Counted from the first letter of the stretch, positions 44,420-55,561 are shown. The stretch is 64,000 bases of DNA from Podocnemis expansa (GCA_007922195.1 ML682130.1:41199-105198); one strand, 5' to 3'. Translations and numbers: made by a program. Notes: generated by a model from the sequence alone, not told the origin.

Positions 44420-44895
44420 CAATGTTTGCCAGCCTTTTTAGCTTGCGAGCCACATATACAGATTTTACTACTCTTAAGGACCACCAGTCCCTGCCACCAG
44501 TCAGCCCTCCTTTTCCCACTTCTAGCCAGACACACAGCGATCAGAAAAGACTCCCTGCCATCCCCCTGGCTGCAACAGGAAAACCGCATACATCCTGTAG
44601 TCTCCTGTGGTCTGTCTGGGCCCCTGGCTCCCTTCTGCAGCAAGATCAGCATCCCCTCCGTCTGGCTCCAGCACAGACCTCAGCTAAGGACCCAAGCAGC
44701 GCACTTTGCTGTGCTTGTGGCTACCGCCAGGGGAGGAGTGTGCTCATCTCCTGCCCCCTTAGCTGCAGCAATGCACTCTGCCTCAATCCTTAGGCAGCAG
44801 CTCCCTTCTGCAACCAATGGAAGGGGCGTGAAGGGCCACTCAGAAAGCCCCCACCGGCCACTTTTGGCCCCCGGGCCACAGGTTGGGAACCACTG
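44420..44895. mobile_element. non-autonomous hAT-type element
   Basis: The right end GGTTGGGAACCACTG is clear; the left end is degraded (CAATGTTTGCCAGCC). The interior AAGGACCACCAGTCCCTGCC and TTTTGGCCCCCGGGCCACAG is shared with the copy at 49374. The flanking octamers match at five of eight. Confidence 0.7.
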
Positions 44896-45169
44896 ACATA
44901 GTTAATCCACACCTTTGAGTGATGGAAGCTAGGCTGATGGAAGCCTGGTCATCCTAACTATGATTCACAGCGCGTGCCTTTTTTCATGAGTCTGGGTTGC
45001 CTACATTTTAGGTCTAGGGCTCAGAGTGTTTGTTCAGCCCCTGGCACCATGAGGCCCACCTATATGTATACTACACAGCAATAGAAATATAAAGATCTGG
45101 TCCAGAAAACACATCTGCATGTGCTGCCCACGACTCCAGGAGATGGGACTGAACATAAACTATAAATAC

Positions 45170-45256
45170 TGTTAAGTTGGGGTAGATCCTGGTTTGGGCA
45201 GGGGGTTGGACTAGATGACCTCTTGAGGTCCCTTCCTACCCTGATCTTCTATGATG
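45170..45256 (+). mobile_element. CR1 3' end
   Basis: Contains GGTTGGACTAGATGACCTC, TTGAGGTCCCTTCCTACCCT and ATCTTCTATGATGG, the standard CR1 3' terminus in sense orientation. Confidence 0.9.
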
Positions 45257-45299
45257 GTGGGACTCATGGTCAGTGGTGTCACTGGCACCTGGCACATGG

Positions 45300-45591
45300 G
45301 TAGGGTTACCAGATACTAAAGCATGGAAAGGAGGACAGGGAAGTAGGAAAAGCAGAACATTGGAGGACACATGGAGAAAATGTACGATTAATGTAACATT
45401 TTTCTGTTTTTAGGGGACCCTGGAAATCTTCATCCTAAAAATAGGGTATTCCAGGGCCTTCCAGCATACTTGAACCACCATAAGTAAAAAGCCAGACAAA
45501 ATCATGTATTTTTAAAATGCCTGCCAGACAGAGGACATGAAGGTAAAAAGGAGGACATGTCCTCCTTTTGCCTGACATCTGGTAACCCTAC
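45300..45591. repeat. MITE with GTAGGGTTACCAGAT ends, copy 1
   Basis: The 15-bp termini 45300-45314 and 45577-45591 are perfect inverted repeats. A 24-bp perfect palindrome lies at 45546-45569. Other copies are at 47237-47528 and, truncated, 63307-63515. Confidence 0.88.
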
Positions 45592-45785
45592 ACCAGAGCA
45601 GCTACATGGTAGGAATCAAGCCAGATACCTTCCCTCTAACCCCCAAATAGTTATGCACTATTTTGGAAATGTCGTGGGGTGGGAAACAAATAAACAGTCC
45701 CCCCACCCACCTCTTCTTTTTGGGTTGTGAAGTTTCCCATGTCTACTGTGACTGAGGATGGTTGTTCAAAACTCAACGCTTCTAA
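45592..45785 (+). repeat. interspersed repeat X, copy 1
   Basis: From CCAGAGCAGCTACATGG through GGAATCAAGCCAGATACCTT to GAGGATGGTTGTTCAAAACT. It matches, in reverse complement, the double copy at 47529-47895. Confidence 0.75.
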
Positions 45786-46530
45786 AAACAACAAGAGTCC
45801 TGTGGCACCTTATAGACCAGGGGTCAGTAACCTTTGCTGACCCCTGTGCCAGTCCTTCCTCCTTGACCCTCAGCTGCTGCTGGTGGCTCCCTCTGTTGAA
45901 AAAATGCAGCAGCTGCCTGAAAATTCAGCAGTGGTCAGAGCTGGAGTGGGAGCATTTCCATGTCATGGAAAGAAGTCACTCAGAGTGGTTCATCTCGGCA
46001 GTGTGCCTGTGGACAGGGGTCCCCAGGCATGCCACAAAAAGAAGCAGCTCCTTTCAGGGGTTCCCAGGCATGCTGCAGAAAGAAGCTGCCCAGAGCGGCT
46101 CCTTTGGAGAGCATCACACTACAGAGAGGAGCCACTCCAGGCAGCTTTTCTCTGTGTCACATGAAGGCATAGACATGCGGGGACCCCCTATGTCCCAGCT
46201 GCACCTGAAGGAAGCCACCCGGAGTGTCTTTTGATGGCAGGAGTGGCAACTTCTGTGGTACCGCAGAGGGTGCCGCATGCCGCTTTGAATGTGCTTAGGT
46301 GCCACTGTCGGCACGTGCTGGGGGTTGCCTACCCATTATAGACTAACAGATTTCTTCGGACATAAGCTTTCATGGCCTCTAACCCACTTTGTCAGGTGAA
46401 TCAGACAAAGTGGCTTGAAGCCCACGAAAGCTTATGCCTGAAGAAATCTGTTAGTCTATATGGGGCCACAGGACTCTCATTGTTTTTGCTGCACACAGAC
46501 TAACACGGCTACCCCTCTGCAAAACTCTTT
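45786..46530. mobile_element. fold-back SINE-like element split by a hAT insertion
   Basis: ACAAGAGTCCTGTGGCACC precedes the hAT copy. After it, ACTAACAGATTTCTTCGGAC...CCCACTTTGTCAGG continues, then the mirrored arm GACAAAGTGGCTTGAAGCCC...AAATCTGTTAGTCTATATGG, ending in the head ACAGACTAACACGGCTACCC. Removing 45818-46335 and one TTATAGAC restores a continuous element. Confidence 0.88.
45818..46335. mobile_element. non-autonomous hAT-type element nested in a SINE
   Basis: CAGGGGTCAGTAACC at the left and GGTTGCCTACCCA at the right. TTATAGAC is duplicated exactly (45810-45817 and 46336-46343) within the SINE arm. The interior is related to 29567-30116. Confidence 0.9.
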
Positions 46531-46934
46531 TAAAAGGGTTTCTGTAACCAGCATGGCCTAGGACCCACTATTTTAAAATTCCATCATGTGACAGAGGCAA
46601 TCAAGCGTTAGGGACCCCTCCTGACAGCTTCCCAGCCTGCGTCATGTTAAGCATGTGCATAAGTCTGTGCACACTTTATGTCCAGCATGCAGACCACTGA
46701 ACACACTGGGACTGCTCGTAGTGCATGTAGGAATCACTGGGTGGGGATCTGCCCGTGTTAAGTTATACAAGACAGACTGGATTATCTTGATTGTTGCATC
46801 TGGCTCTGGAATCTAGGACAAGAGTCACTCTGATTGCATAAAACCAATTTAAATTGAATCAAGCTAAAAAGCAAGCTTTTTGCAGGTAACAGCTGAGATT
46901 GACCCTTCTGCATCGTTACGAACTTCGGTGATTT

Positions 46935-47235
46935 TACTGCAAGCAGGAGCATCGTTGCCCCAATGAAAGACTTGCCCCCAGAGCCCCGGCCCTGCTCCCT
47001 GGCCATGGTCTGGAGTTGGGGACCTGCTGCTGCCAGCCTGGCCCCCAATTTCCGGCCAGAGATGTGGCCAGGTAAGACAGTGGCTGTCGTGGGCCCCCCA
47101 GCTCAGGAGAGGCAGGCGCTACCACAGCTGGCCTGGCCCTGGATACCTGGCCAGGGACAGAGATAGGGATGGAAGAGTCAGGGGCTCGCCAGCGGTTCAA
47201 GACACTGGTGCTGGGACTTGGGACATGTGCCCCAT
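46935..47235 (+). repeat. GC-rich interspersed module, copy 2 of 3
   Basis: Begins GCAAGCAGGAGCATCGTTGC as at 12948, with CTGCTGCTGCCAGCCTGGCC and GGAGAGGCAGGCGCTACCAC subunits, and ends GACACTGGTGCTGGGACTTG then CATGTGCCCCATGTG. It abuts a MITE at 47237. Confidence 0.65.
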
Positions 47236-47236
47236 G

Positions 47237-47528
47237 TGTAGAATTACCAGATGTCAGGCAAAAAGAGGACGTTCTCCTTTTTTCCTTCACATTCTCCATC
47301 CAGCAGGCATTTTAAAAATACATGATTTTGTCTGGTGTTTTACTTACATGGGTTAAAGTATGCCGGAATGGCCCGGAACACCCTATTTTTTAGGGGGAAA
47401 GTGTTCCAGGGTCCCTAAAAACAGAAGACTATCACATTAATACTACATTTTTGCCACGTGTCCTCCAACGTCCTGCTTTTCCTACGTCCCCATCCTCCTT
47501 TCCATGCTTTGGGATCTGGTAACGCTAC
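47237..47528. repeat. MITE with GTAGAATTACCAGAT ends, copy 2 (opposite strand)
   Basis: Reverse-complement relative of 45300-45591. The ends GTAGAATTACCAGAT and ATCTGGTAACGCTAC have two mismatches. Confidence 0.82.
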
Positions 47529-47895
47529 GCAGGCCTCTCGTCGTTTTTAAAAGAGTTGAGTTTTGAACAACCATCCTCAGTCACTGCAAGCATGGCAACC
47601 TTCACAACCCAAAAAGAAAAGTGGGGAGGACCCTTTATTTGTTCCCCTCCCCACAACATTTCCAAAACTGTGCATAATTGCTCGGGGTCAGGACTCTCGT
47701 TTTTAAAAGAGCTGAGTTTTGAACAACCATCCTCAGTCACAATATGCATGGCAAACTTCACAACCCAAAAAGAAAAGTGTGTATGGGGGGGAACCTTTAA
47801 TTGTTTCCCTCCCTGCAACATTTCCAAAATGATGCATAACTGCTTGAGGGTTGGCGGGAAGGTATCTGGCTTGATTCCTATCACCCAGCTGCTCT
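47529..47895 (-). repeat. interspersed repeat X, tandem double copy
   Basis: GAGTTTTGAACAACCATCCT, CTTCACAACCCAAAAAGAAA and AACATTTCCAAAA each occur twice about 150 bp apart. The unit matches 45592-45785 on the other strand. SINE-head residue (TCTCGTCGTTTTTA) is fused at its left edge. Confidence 0.78.
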
Positions 47896-48886
47896 GGTGA
47901 GCCCAGGGTTGCTGAGCTGTGGCCACCAGAGGGCTCTGGCCATCCTAAAAAAGCCTGCTATTGCAATCTCTATCCTGAGCAGATCCGGGGTTGAGCTTCC
48001 TGGGTCACAGCTGCAGCTTCATATGCCCAAAAACCAGCCTGACCAGCTGCTCCCCAGCCAAGTCAGACCGTCACCAGGGCCCCTCTGTGCCCAGCCAGGG
48101 GACCCTCTCCTCTGCCAGGACCAGCCCCAGGTTCAGCCTGCAGGTGAGGGGGGAAAGTGCCGGGAATTTGGGCACAGGGTGAGCAGACATCCCCATTTTT
48201 CTTCTAGCCTCTCCCAATTTTAGGGGCATCCCCAGCAGACTGTCCTGGACCCATGGGAGGAGCAGAGGGGGGAGCAGCCAGGTCCTGTCCCTGCATGCAC
48301 CCCTCAATGTTGGGATCATGCCAGCGCTGGGGGACCCTAGCCTTTGTTTCTGCTCCTGCCTAGCTCTGCTTCAGAGACTGTGCTGGGGTTTAAATTTCTG
48401 GCTGGTTTTGGGGCTGGAGAAGGGCGGGCTGTGTGCAGACAAAGTGCAATGAGCCGCCCTGGACTCTGCAAGCGGCTGGGCTGAGCCTTTGTCTGTCAGG
48501 TTTGGCTGCTTCGCTGGCCGAGGTCCTGGGGGAAGCAGCTGGCAGATGGGACAAGCTTTTGTTTAGGGTGGCAAAGCCATGAGAAGTCCACGTTGCCAGA
48601 CCAGGTGATACATTGAGAGGGTGACTGATATATTTTTTTTAAATCTGCACCCAAGGATTTTTGTTCATGCTGCCTACCCACAATGTTAATGCTACAAAAT
48701 ACCAGAATGCTACGGTGTCGCTGACCAGGGATATTAAAAATTCATGGACCATCTAGACAGATGGACTTTAAAATCATGTGATTTTTTTTTTAAACAGGCC
48801 CTGGATTCTTTTTATTTCTCTTTTGCTTGTTAAGCCCTTAAGGGCACCTGTCTCCCAGCTCTTCTCTGCAATCATAAAGGCTAGAG
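47896..48886. other. intergenic; possible non-coding first exon
   Basis: A plus-strand donor, CCTGCAG|GTGAGG, lies at 48143/48144 after a moderately GC-rich stretch resembling the first-exon edge at 63748. It could be a 5' exon of the zinc-finger gene at 55.7 kb, but there is no CpG island and no other support. Confidence 0.25.
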
Positions 48887-49299
48887 CAGGAGTAGGCAGC
48901 ACCTGGCACATGTACCAACAGTGAGCCAATTCAGAGCAGCATGCTGCACCCTCTGTGGTGCCACAGAAATGGCTGTGGCTGCCACCGACAGCCATCTGGG
49001 CAGCTTCGTTTGGATGTGGCTGGGGCACAGGGGGTCCCTGCCATGCCCATGCCCTCGCATGCCATGGAAAGAAGCTCCCCAAAGCAGCTCCTCTCCAGCA
49101 TGCCACCACCGCCAAAAGGAGCCGCTCCTGTTAGCTGCTCTCTTCAGCATGCCTGGGTACCCCTGTGAGGAGCCGCTTCTTCCCATGGCACGCCTGGGAA
49201 GTGCTCCCCCTCCAGCCATGGGCACCGCCAAATTTTCAGGCAACTGCTGGCACTGGCTATGGGTCGGGGAGGAAGGACTGGCATGGAAGTCAATCCACG
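48887..49299. mobile_element. non-autonomous hAT-type element
   Basis: The left end CAGGAGTAGGCAGCACC is clear. The right end is degraded. The flanks GGCTAGAG (48879-48886) and GGCTAGAA (49300-49307) match at seven of eight. Same subfamily as 29567 and 45818. Confidence 0.8.
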
Positions 49300-49373
49300 G
49301 GCTAGAAACTAACAAGAAAGAAAGTTGGCTAGCTGGCTGAGGATGCAGAAGACTGCAGGAGAAGGGGCTACAT

Positions 49374-49903
49374 CAATGGTTCTCAACCTTTTTGGCTCAA
49401 GGGCCACAAATATAATTTTTATGACCCTGAAGGACCACCAGTCTCTGCCAGTAGCCTCCCACAGCCACATGGAAGGTGTACAGTGAGGATGATGTCTCCT
49501 TGCTGATCTCCTGCCTCCCTGGCTGCAGTAGGGAGACTGCAAGCGTCCTGTAGCCCAATACACTCCTGCTGGGCCCTAGGCAGTGACTCCCTTCTGCAGC
49601 AAAGGGGATGGATAATCAGTGTTCCCCTCTTTCTGGCGCCAGCAGGGGCCCAGTGCCAATGGACCTGGGCAGAGCATTTTGCCTTGCTCCCTGCTATGGC
49701 CAGGTGGAGAGGAGCACTGGTCCGTCAACCCCTTGGCTGCAGCAAGGAGCCTGCACTGATCTTGTTGTAGCCCTGCAAAACTGAGCTCTGCCTGGGTCCT
49801 TAAGCAATGGCTCCCTTCTGCAGTGAGCAGGAGGGGACATAGGCCACTTTGAAAGCCTCCGTGAGTCATTTTTGGCCCCTGGGCCACAGGTTGAGAACCA
49901 CTG
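49374..49903. mobile_element. non-autonomous hAT-type element
   Basis: CAATGGTTCTCAACC and GGTTGAGAACCACTG are inverted with one mismatch. The flanks GGCTACAT and AGTTATAT match at five of eight, all differences being transitions. The interior is shared with 44420-44895. Confidence 0.82.
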
Positions 49904-50057
49904 AGTTATATGATGTACTCTAAATATTGTGAGAATTACAATAAAAACACAATAATGTGATGCAGAAGGATCAGTTCCAATTCTTACTTGGAAGAACTTG
50001 TGCTTTCTAATACATAACCCACCGTATGGCACTTTGATATTGTGACAATAAATATTT

Positions 50058-50108
50058 ATTATGAGAGATTTTAAGGCCAGAAGGAATCACTGTGATCATC
50101 AGGCTGCC
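50058..50108 (-). mobile_element. CR1 3' end fragment, antisense
   Basis: TTTTAAGGCCAGAAGGAATC followed by ACTGTGATCATC is the antisense of a CR1 3' end. Confidence 0.7.
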
Positions 50109-50301
50109 CTACACATATGCATGCATGTGCGCACAAACACAGAGAGCAGAGCTCCCCACCCAGAAACTTTTATATCCAGCCCAGCAAGCAGCTTTTCTAT
50201 CTGTGCCTCACTGTGATCACACTTGCCTCATTTCCTGTTCGAACTTTTCTGACTTCAAACTCCAGCCTTTGTGTCTTGTTTTGTTAGACTGCGGAGCCTT
50301 T

Positions 50302-50706
50302 TAAGGCCATATCTGCATTACTACTTATGTCTGCCACACTTGCAAGTGTCCTGTACATGCCCTATGTATGCCTGAATGACATAGGGTTTGCCAGTGTAAG
50401 TGGTAGTGTGCACAGCGCTGTGCGGGAGATCTTCTCTCGCCATAGCTACCTTTGCTCCTTGAGCTGGTTTTATGATGTCAATGGGAGAGCTCTGTCCCAT
50501 GGCATAGACCAGCTGTGCTGCTGGAAGCTCACTAATGTAGACCAATGTAATGTAGCACTGGCTCCTCTGCCCCACTCACGGCTGCCAGCTGCTGTATGGC
50601 CCCATGGCCACAGCAGTGAAATTCGCACTGCTGCCGGATACTAAAGTGGGCGAGCTGTGGCCCACCCAGGCCCACTGTGGCTATGCCCCTCATGTAGACA
50701 TGGCTT
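50302..50706. repeat. MITE-like repeat with GTAGACAT-type ends
   Basis: TAAGGCCATATCTGCATTAC faces CATGTAGACATGGC. The interior CATAGGGTTTGCCAGTGTAA and similar words are non-coding. Confidence 0.5.
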
Positions 50707-50779
50707 TCTCTCTGTGTTGGTTCTTGTATACCTGTGATCAATCCCCTTCTTTTAAGATTGAGAGTATCACTGCCCTGGT

Positions 50780-51125
50780 GAATGGCACGGGCACAGGTGT
50801 GGGCCCCGCCCCCTGAGGCCCCAATTCTCCGCTGGGGCCCAATCCAGCGTCAGGCTCCTGCCGCCGGCAGCCTGACCCTGGATCCCTGGCCGGGGCCAGG
50901 AGAGGCTGGCACTGCTGCAGGCAACCCGGCCTCAATTCCCAGTCAGGGACCGGGCTGGGAGCTGCAAGTGCCGCCGCAGCTGGGAGAGACAGGCACCACA
51001 GTCGGCAACCATGCCCCAGATCTCCAGCCCTGGAGAGGTGGGGGGCTTCCCCAGACACTCGGGGCACTGGCGCTGGGACTTGGGGTACATGCCCCGTGTG
51101 CCAGGTGCCAGCGATGCCTCTGTTT
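50780..51125 (+). repeat. GC-rich interspersed module, copy 3 of 3
   Basis: Contains CTCCTGCCGCCGGCAGCCTG and GGGAGAGACAGGCACCAC subunits and ends GGCACTGGCGCTGGGACTTG then GTGCCAGCGATGCCTCTG, matching the ends of copies 1 and 2. Confidence 0.65.
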
Positions 51126-51306
51126 AAGAAACAAATTTTTTTTTTAACTGTGAGTGCAGTTAATTACAGATTACCTAGGGAGAGTCTCTACTGCTTGGAG
51201 CCTTGAAGAGTTAAGCCACAAAGGGATGAGACTCAGCATTACAATCAGAGCTTCAAATGTGTCTGTACAGGGAGACCGAACGAACTCAAGGGGTTGCAGA
51301 CCAGGC

Positions 51307-51850
51307 AAAATGACTTTCCTCATGCATTCTGAGGCCAGAAGGAACCAGTGTGATCATCTAGTATGAGGCCCTGAATAACAGCCCAGAGGCCTCCTCCGAA
51401 CTCATTCCTACAGCAGATGTTTTACAAAACATCTCTTAACCTAAAAATGGCCAGTGACGGAGAATTCACCTTGACTCTTGGTAAGTTATTGCAGAGGGTT
51501 AATTACACTCTGTTAAAAAGGTACACCTCATTTTTGGTCTAATTTTGTCTAGCTTCAGCTTCCAGTCATTGGTTCATGTTAGATGTTCCCCTGTTAGACT
51601 GAAGATCCCATTATCAAATATTTTTTCCCTGTGTAGCTACTTATAGACTGTGATCAAATCACCCCTTAACCTTCTCTTGCTAAGATGAACAGATTAAGCT
51701 CTGGGAGTCTGCCATTGGAAGGTGAGTTTTCTAATCCTTTAGTTGTTGCTGATACCCATCTCTAACTCCTTCTTGAATTGTGCACCCCAGAACTGGACAC
51801 TGGATTCCAGAAGAGGTGGCACTTAATCAAGAGGAGTCTCCGAGGGGCAT
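51307..51850 (-). mobile_element. CR1 LINE fragment, antisense
   Basis: Antisense CR1 3' region with GAGGCCAGAAGGAACCAGTG, TGATCATCTAGTATGAGGCC, CTGTGATCAAATCACCCCTT and CCAGAACTGGACACTGGATT. Confidence 0.88.
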
Positions 51851-53383
51851 TCCTTGAATGCTGTCTTGCCAAAGCTGTTACTCCCAGGTTGTGACAGCCC
51901 TTCTGCTTTTCTTAGACCAATTTACGCACAGGTTGCAATGCCTAAAGTGCAGGTTCCCTGACGCCTAGTGGAAGCCACAGCCCTGCATTAGGCACCTACA
52001 TAATGAATGGGAAGAGTAAGGTACCTAGGAACAGATTCAGCTAACAGGGAAACTAGCCTGACCCAGCCAACAGGAAATGCTGAGGAGATGGATAGGTCCA
52101 TAGCTCTGTCCGTCTAAGGGATGTATAGATTCCTAAGTCTAGGCCGGTGGGAGGCCAGGCCCCCTATTCAGTCGTCACAGCAGTGAGCCCTAATCTGTCT
52201 TGCAAAAAATTAGGGAGAAGGTGCCTCCTTTCTGTCTTCTAGCTCAGGGGTTAGAGCACTCAGCCAGGATGGGACAACTGAACTTGGGGCTCTGGTCTCG
52301 GCTTGATGAGGAATCATAAATTTGAGTTTGGGTGTCTTGCCTCTCAGGAGAGTGCCCTAACCACTGGGCCATGGGGCATTTGGGGCCAGCAGGCTCTCAG
52401 TCTCTCCTGCTGAACCTGCTCCAGTGACTATAACTCTTGAAATAATCACTGGGCTAGCACAAGGCTGAGGCTGACTCTATAGCCCACTGGTTAGTGGGCT
52501 CCTGTGGCAGTCCCAGGTTCCAGGCCCTCTGCTCCGGTGCAGAGGACGCTGCAATAATGGAGTTGAGAGAAGTCTGGTGGAGACCCAGAGCTGTGTGGCT
52601 GGACCAGCAAGGCTGCGTCTTAGAGCTGTTCTGCAGAAAGACACTGCAAGACTTGGACAGAGCCTGGATGCAAGGATTCAGAGAGACTGTTGAGCCCATA
52701 TCTCCCTCCTGATCTGCCCTGTCTACATTCAAATCACATGGCTCCTGTATGGGTGCCAGCAGGGAGTTATGGAGAGTGTAGGAAATCCAGTTCTGGTGCC
52801 CAGCTCCAGCACAGCCAGGAGCAGCAATTGCAGAGATGGTCAGGTAGAGCATCACAAGCTGCTGCCTCTCACAGTTTGCTACTAGTATTAAAAACTGACA
52901 TACTAGGTCTATCATTCTGTGCTACCTCATTAAAATTTTTACCTCCAATCCCTGGGGCCGAGGTAGCAAATTCTAATGTATGTGAGGCCCTCATCCCATC
53001 ACCATTTGTGACTCCTTACCTTTCCCTGGCTCCTGTAATGTCAGTTTGAGATTAAATTTGCTACAATTCTGTTCCCTGGAGCTGGCCCCAGCCACTGGAG
53101 TTAGTTCAGTATTTATAGTGTTGCCAAACTATGAAAACAGAAAGGCGGCCAAGAGACATTGTGTTGTATTGCAAGGATTTGAAGTCCAGCATGAATCTGC
53201 ATACATGTCACCTGACTTCACTGTAATGAGTGGTAAGGGCTTAAGTGGAGCTGGTTTGCAAAATTGTCACTGATCTGAGGAGGGATCAGTTGAGCCTCCT
53301 TTCATCATTGAGTTCTGTAGGTTGTGTTAAGAGCAGCGTTCAAGGGCTTTTTCTTGCCACAGAGATGGTCACCATAGAGTCAT
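51851..53383. other. intergenic; no KRAB-A exon found
   Basis: Searched for a KRAB-A box exon upstream of the zinc-finger gene; none is readable. The frames at 52454-52915 and 52690-53049 show no family. Confidence 0.4.
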
Positions 53384-53800
53384 AGAAGATTAGGGTTGGA
53401 AGGGACCTCAACAGAGCCGTCCCTTGGTGGGGGCAGTCATCCCAGATGGTGGGGGGGGGACAAGCATAGCAGTGGGAGGGCAGTGGTGGACTTCAGAAGG
53501 TCACCTGCTCCATGTAGGACCAACCCCAACTAAGTCATCCCACCCTTGACTTTGTCAAGCTAGGCCTTAAAGACCTGGATGGAAATTCCACCACCTCCCT
53601 AGATGACCCCTCCCAGTGCTTCCCCACCCTCCTAGTGAAAAACTTTGTCTTCATATCCAAATTAGACCTCCCCCACTGCAACTTGAGACCATCGTTCCTA
53701 GTTCTGCCATCACCCACCACTGAGAACAGCCTAGCTCCATCTTCCCTGGACCCACCCGCTTCGGGCTACTATCAAATCCCCCTCGTCTCTTGGCATGCAC
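53384..53800 (-). mobile_element. CR1 LINE fragment, antisense, interrupted
   Basis: CATAGAAGATTAGGGTTGGA then AGGGACCTCAACAG is the antisense CR1 end. It resumes at about 53515 with CCAACCCCAACTAAGTCATC. About 100 bases of unrelated G-rich sequence lie between. Confidence 0.85.
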
Positions 53801-54622
53801 GGCAGTGGACTTCTGGGATTTGTGAGGCATACAGGAACTCTGAGGGTGGCTTGTTCAGTTGCTCTCTGGGGATGGTGCATCCACAGCTAGGAGCAGGGAG
53901 AGGCTTGAACATGCTCAGTGAGGTTGAAACCACCCCTAATTTTAGCAGCAAAAACAGAAGTCATAACCACTGAGCATGTGCAAGCTGCATTCTTCCAAGG
54001 TGTATAAATTAGTCAAATAGGGGTGCATTTTTGCAGGGATGGCAAAAGCCATATCCCTGACACAAAAGCAGCATCATAACACCCTGCGCCAAAGCATGGC
54101 GAGTACTCAAGCTTTTCAAAGAAAAGCTTGACAGAATTTTTCAGCATGGGTAAAAACTTATTTTTTCCCACCCTCATTCTCAGAAATGGCTGAACTATTT
54201 TGGCAGAAATTTTCCAGACTATTTCAGCTGGAGGCAGAGACCTGGCTTGGAAAATCTCAGGCCAAACAGTTTAAGTTTGGCAAAGTTATGAGGAACCGAA
54301 AACAGTTTCTTATAACAGGATGCATCGGGTGACCTTACTAATAAGTGCTGCTGCAAGCCCTGTATTGGTGTGCTCAGGTGAATGGATGCTGAGTGCTGTG
54401 TGAGCTTGTGTCCATGGAAAGGCCCTGGGATGAGAAATGGATGAAAGCCCCTTGTGAAACATCCCCACTCCCCCTGAAAGGCTGCACAATAACATCCAGG
54501 TTTCACTCCAGATCATCCCATCCTCGTAGGGGTCGGGGAAGGGAAATGGCTACAGAGGAGCCTACCCAGATAGGGGAAGGTCAGGGGCTGCTAGTGGGTA
54601 GGAGGCCACAATGACTCTAAAA

Positions 54623-54720
54623 CAGGGATCTCAAACTCAAATCACCGTGAGGGCCACATGAGGGTTAGTACATTAGCCCGAGGGCCGCACCACTGAAACC
54701 TTTTCGTACAACAACATTGC
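54623..54720. mobile_element. hAT-type end fragment
   Basis: CAGGGATCTCAAACTCAA and GAGGGCCGCACCACTGA resemble one end of a hAT family. No partner end or target duplication is visible, and CR1 sequence follows. Confidence 0.5.
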
Positions 54721-54779
54721 AAATACTGGTAACAATATATGTATAGAGAGAGAATTATATTTGTGTCCTGTTCTGGTGC

Positions 54780-55275
54780 TCACAACTCAAGAAGGGTGTT
54801 GACAAATTGAAGAGGGTTCTGAGAAGAACCACAAGAATGTTTAATGTATAAAAAACATACCATGATAAACTTGAGAGCTCAGTCTATTTAGCTCAACCAA
54901 GAGAAGGTTAAGGCAAGACTTGACTACAGTCTACAAGTACCTACATGAGGAGGGGAACAAATGTTTAATAATGAACTCTTCAGTCTGGTGGAGAAGGGTC
55001 TAACAATGATCCAGTGGTTGCAAGCTGAAACTAGACAAATTCAGACCAGATATAAGGTGTATATCTTAATAGTGAGACTAATTAACCATTGGGGCAGTTT
55101 GCGAAAAGACATAGTGGAGTCTCCATCACTGAGCATTTTAAAATCAAAACTGGTTTTTTTTCTCTAAATGATCTGCTCTAGGAATCATTTTGGGGCCGTT
55201 CTCTGGCCTGTATTAAATTAGATCAGACTAGATGAACACAGTAGTTCTCTCTGGCCTTAGAATATATGAATCTGC
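54780..55275 (+). mobile_element. CR1 LINE 3' region, sense
   Basis: GTTCTGAGAAGAACCACAAG, CTACAAGTACCTACATGAGG, GATCAGACTAGATGAACACA and TTCTCTCTGGCCTTAGAATA mark a sense CR1 3' end about 170 bp upstream of the KRAB-like exon. Confidence 0.88.
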
Positions 55276-55447
55276 AATAGGAACACAACAGATCTCACAG
55301 CAGACATTTTGCTCTCCCAAAGCATATCCCTGGACCTTTTCTCCCAACTTTCCAGCATGGAGATGGAGTTAAAATCTCCTTTGATAATAAATACTTTCTG
55401 GCTATGTTGCAAACCCTGATCTTGCCTGTTTTCTTTCCCTTAAGCAG

Positions 55448-55561
55448 GACTTCCCATTCCTAAACCCGATGTGAGCTCCTGCATGGAGAAGAAGAAGGAG
55501 CTGTAGACTCCAGATCTTTAGGATTCAGAGCAGATGGAGCTTCTCAGTGATGTCTGCACAG
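55448..55561 (+). pseudogene. degenerate KRAB-B/linker exon with two in-frame stops
   Basis: The acceptor TTTCCCTTAAGCAG opens at 55448 and the donor ACAG|GTGAGG follows 55561; 114 bp. In the phase that joins the downstream exon (G|GT = Gly) it reads LPIPKPDVSSCMEKKKEL, stop, TPDL, stop, DSEQMELLSDVCTG. Reptile KRAB zinc-finger genes carry the pattern GxPxxKPDVxSxxExGEExWxPDLQxSEE...CTGDG here. The stops fall where W and Q are expected (TAG at 55504-55506 and 55519-55521), each one transition from the ancestral codon. No KRAB-A exon was found upstream. It may persist as a non-coding 5' exon, since both splice sites look sound. Confidence 0.8.
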
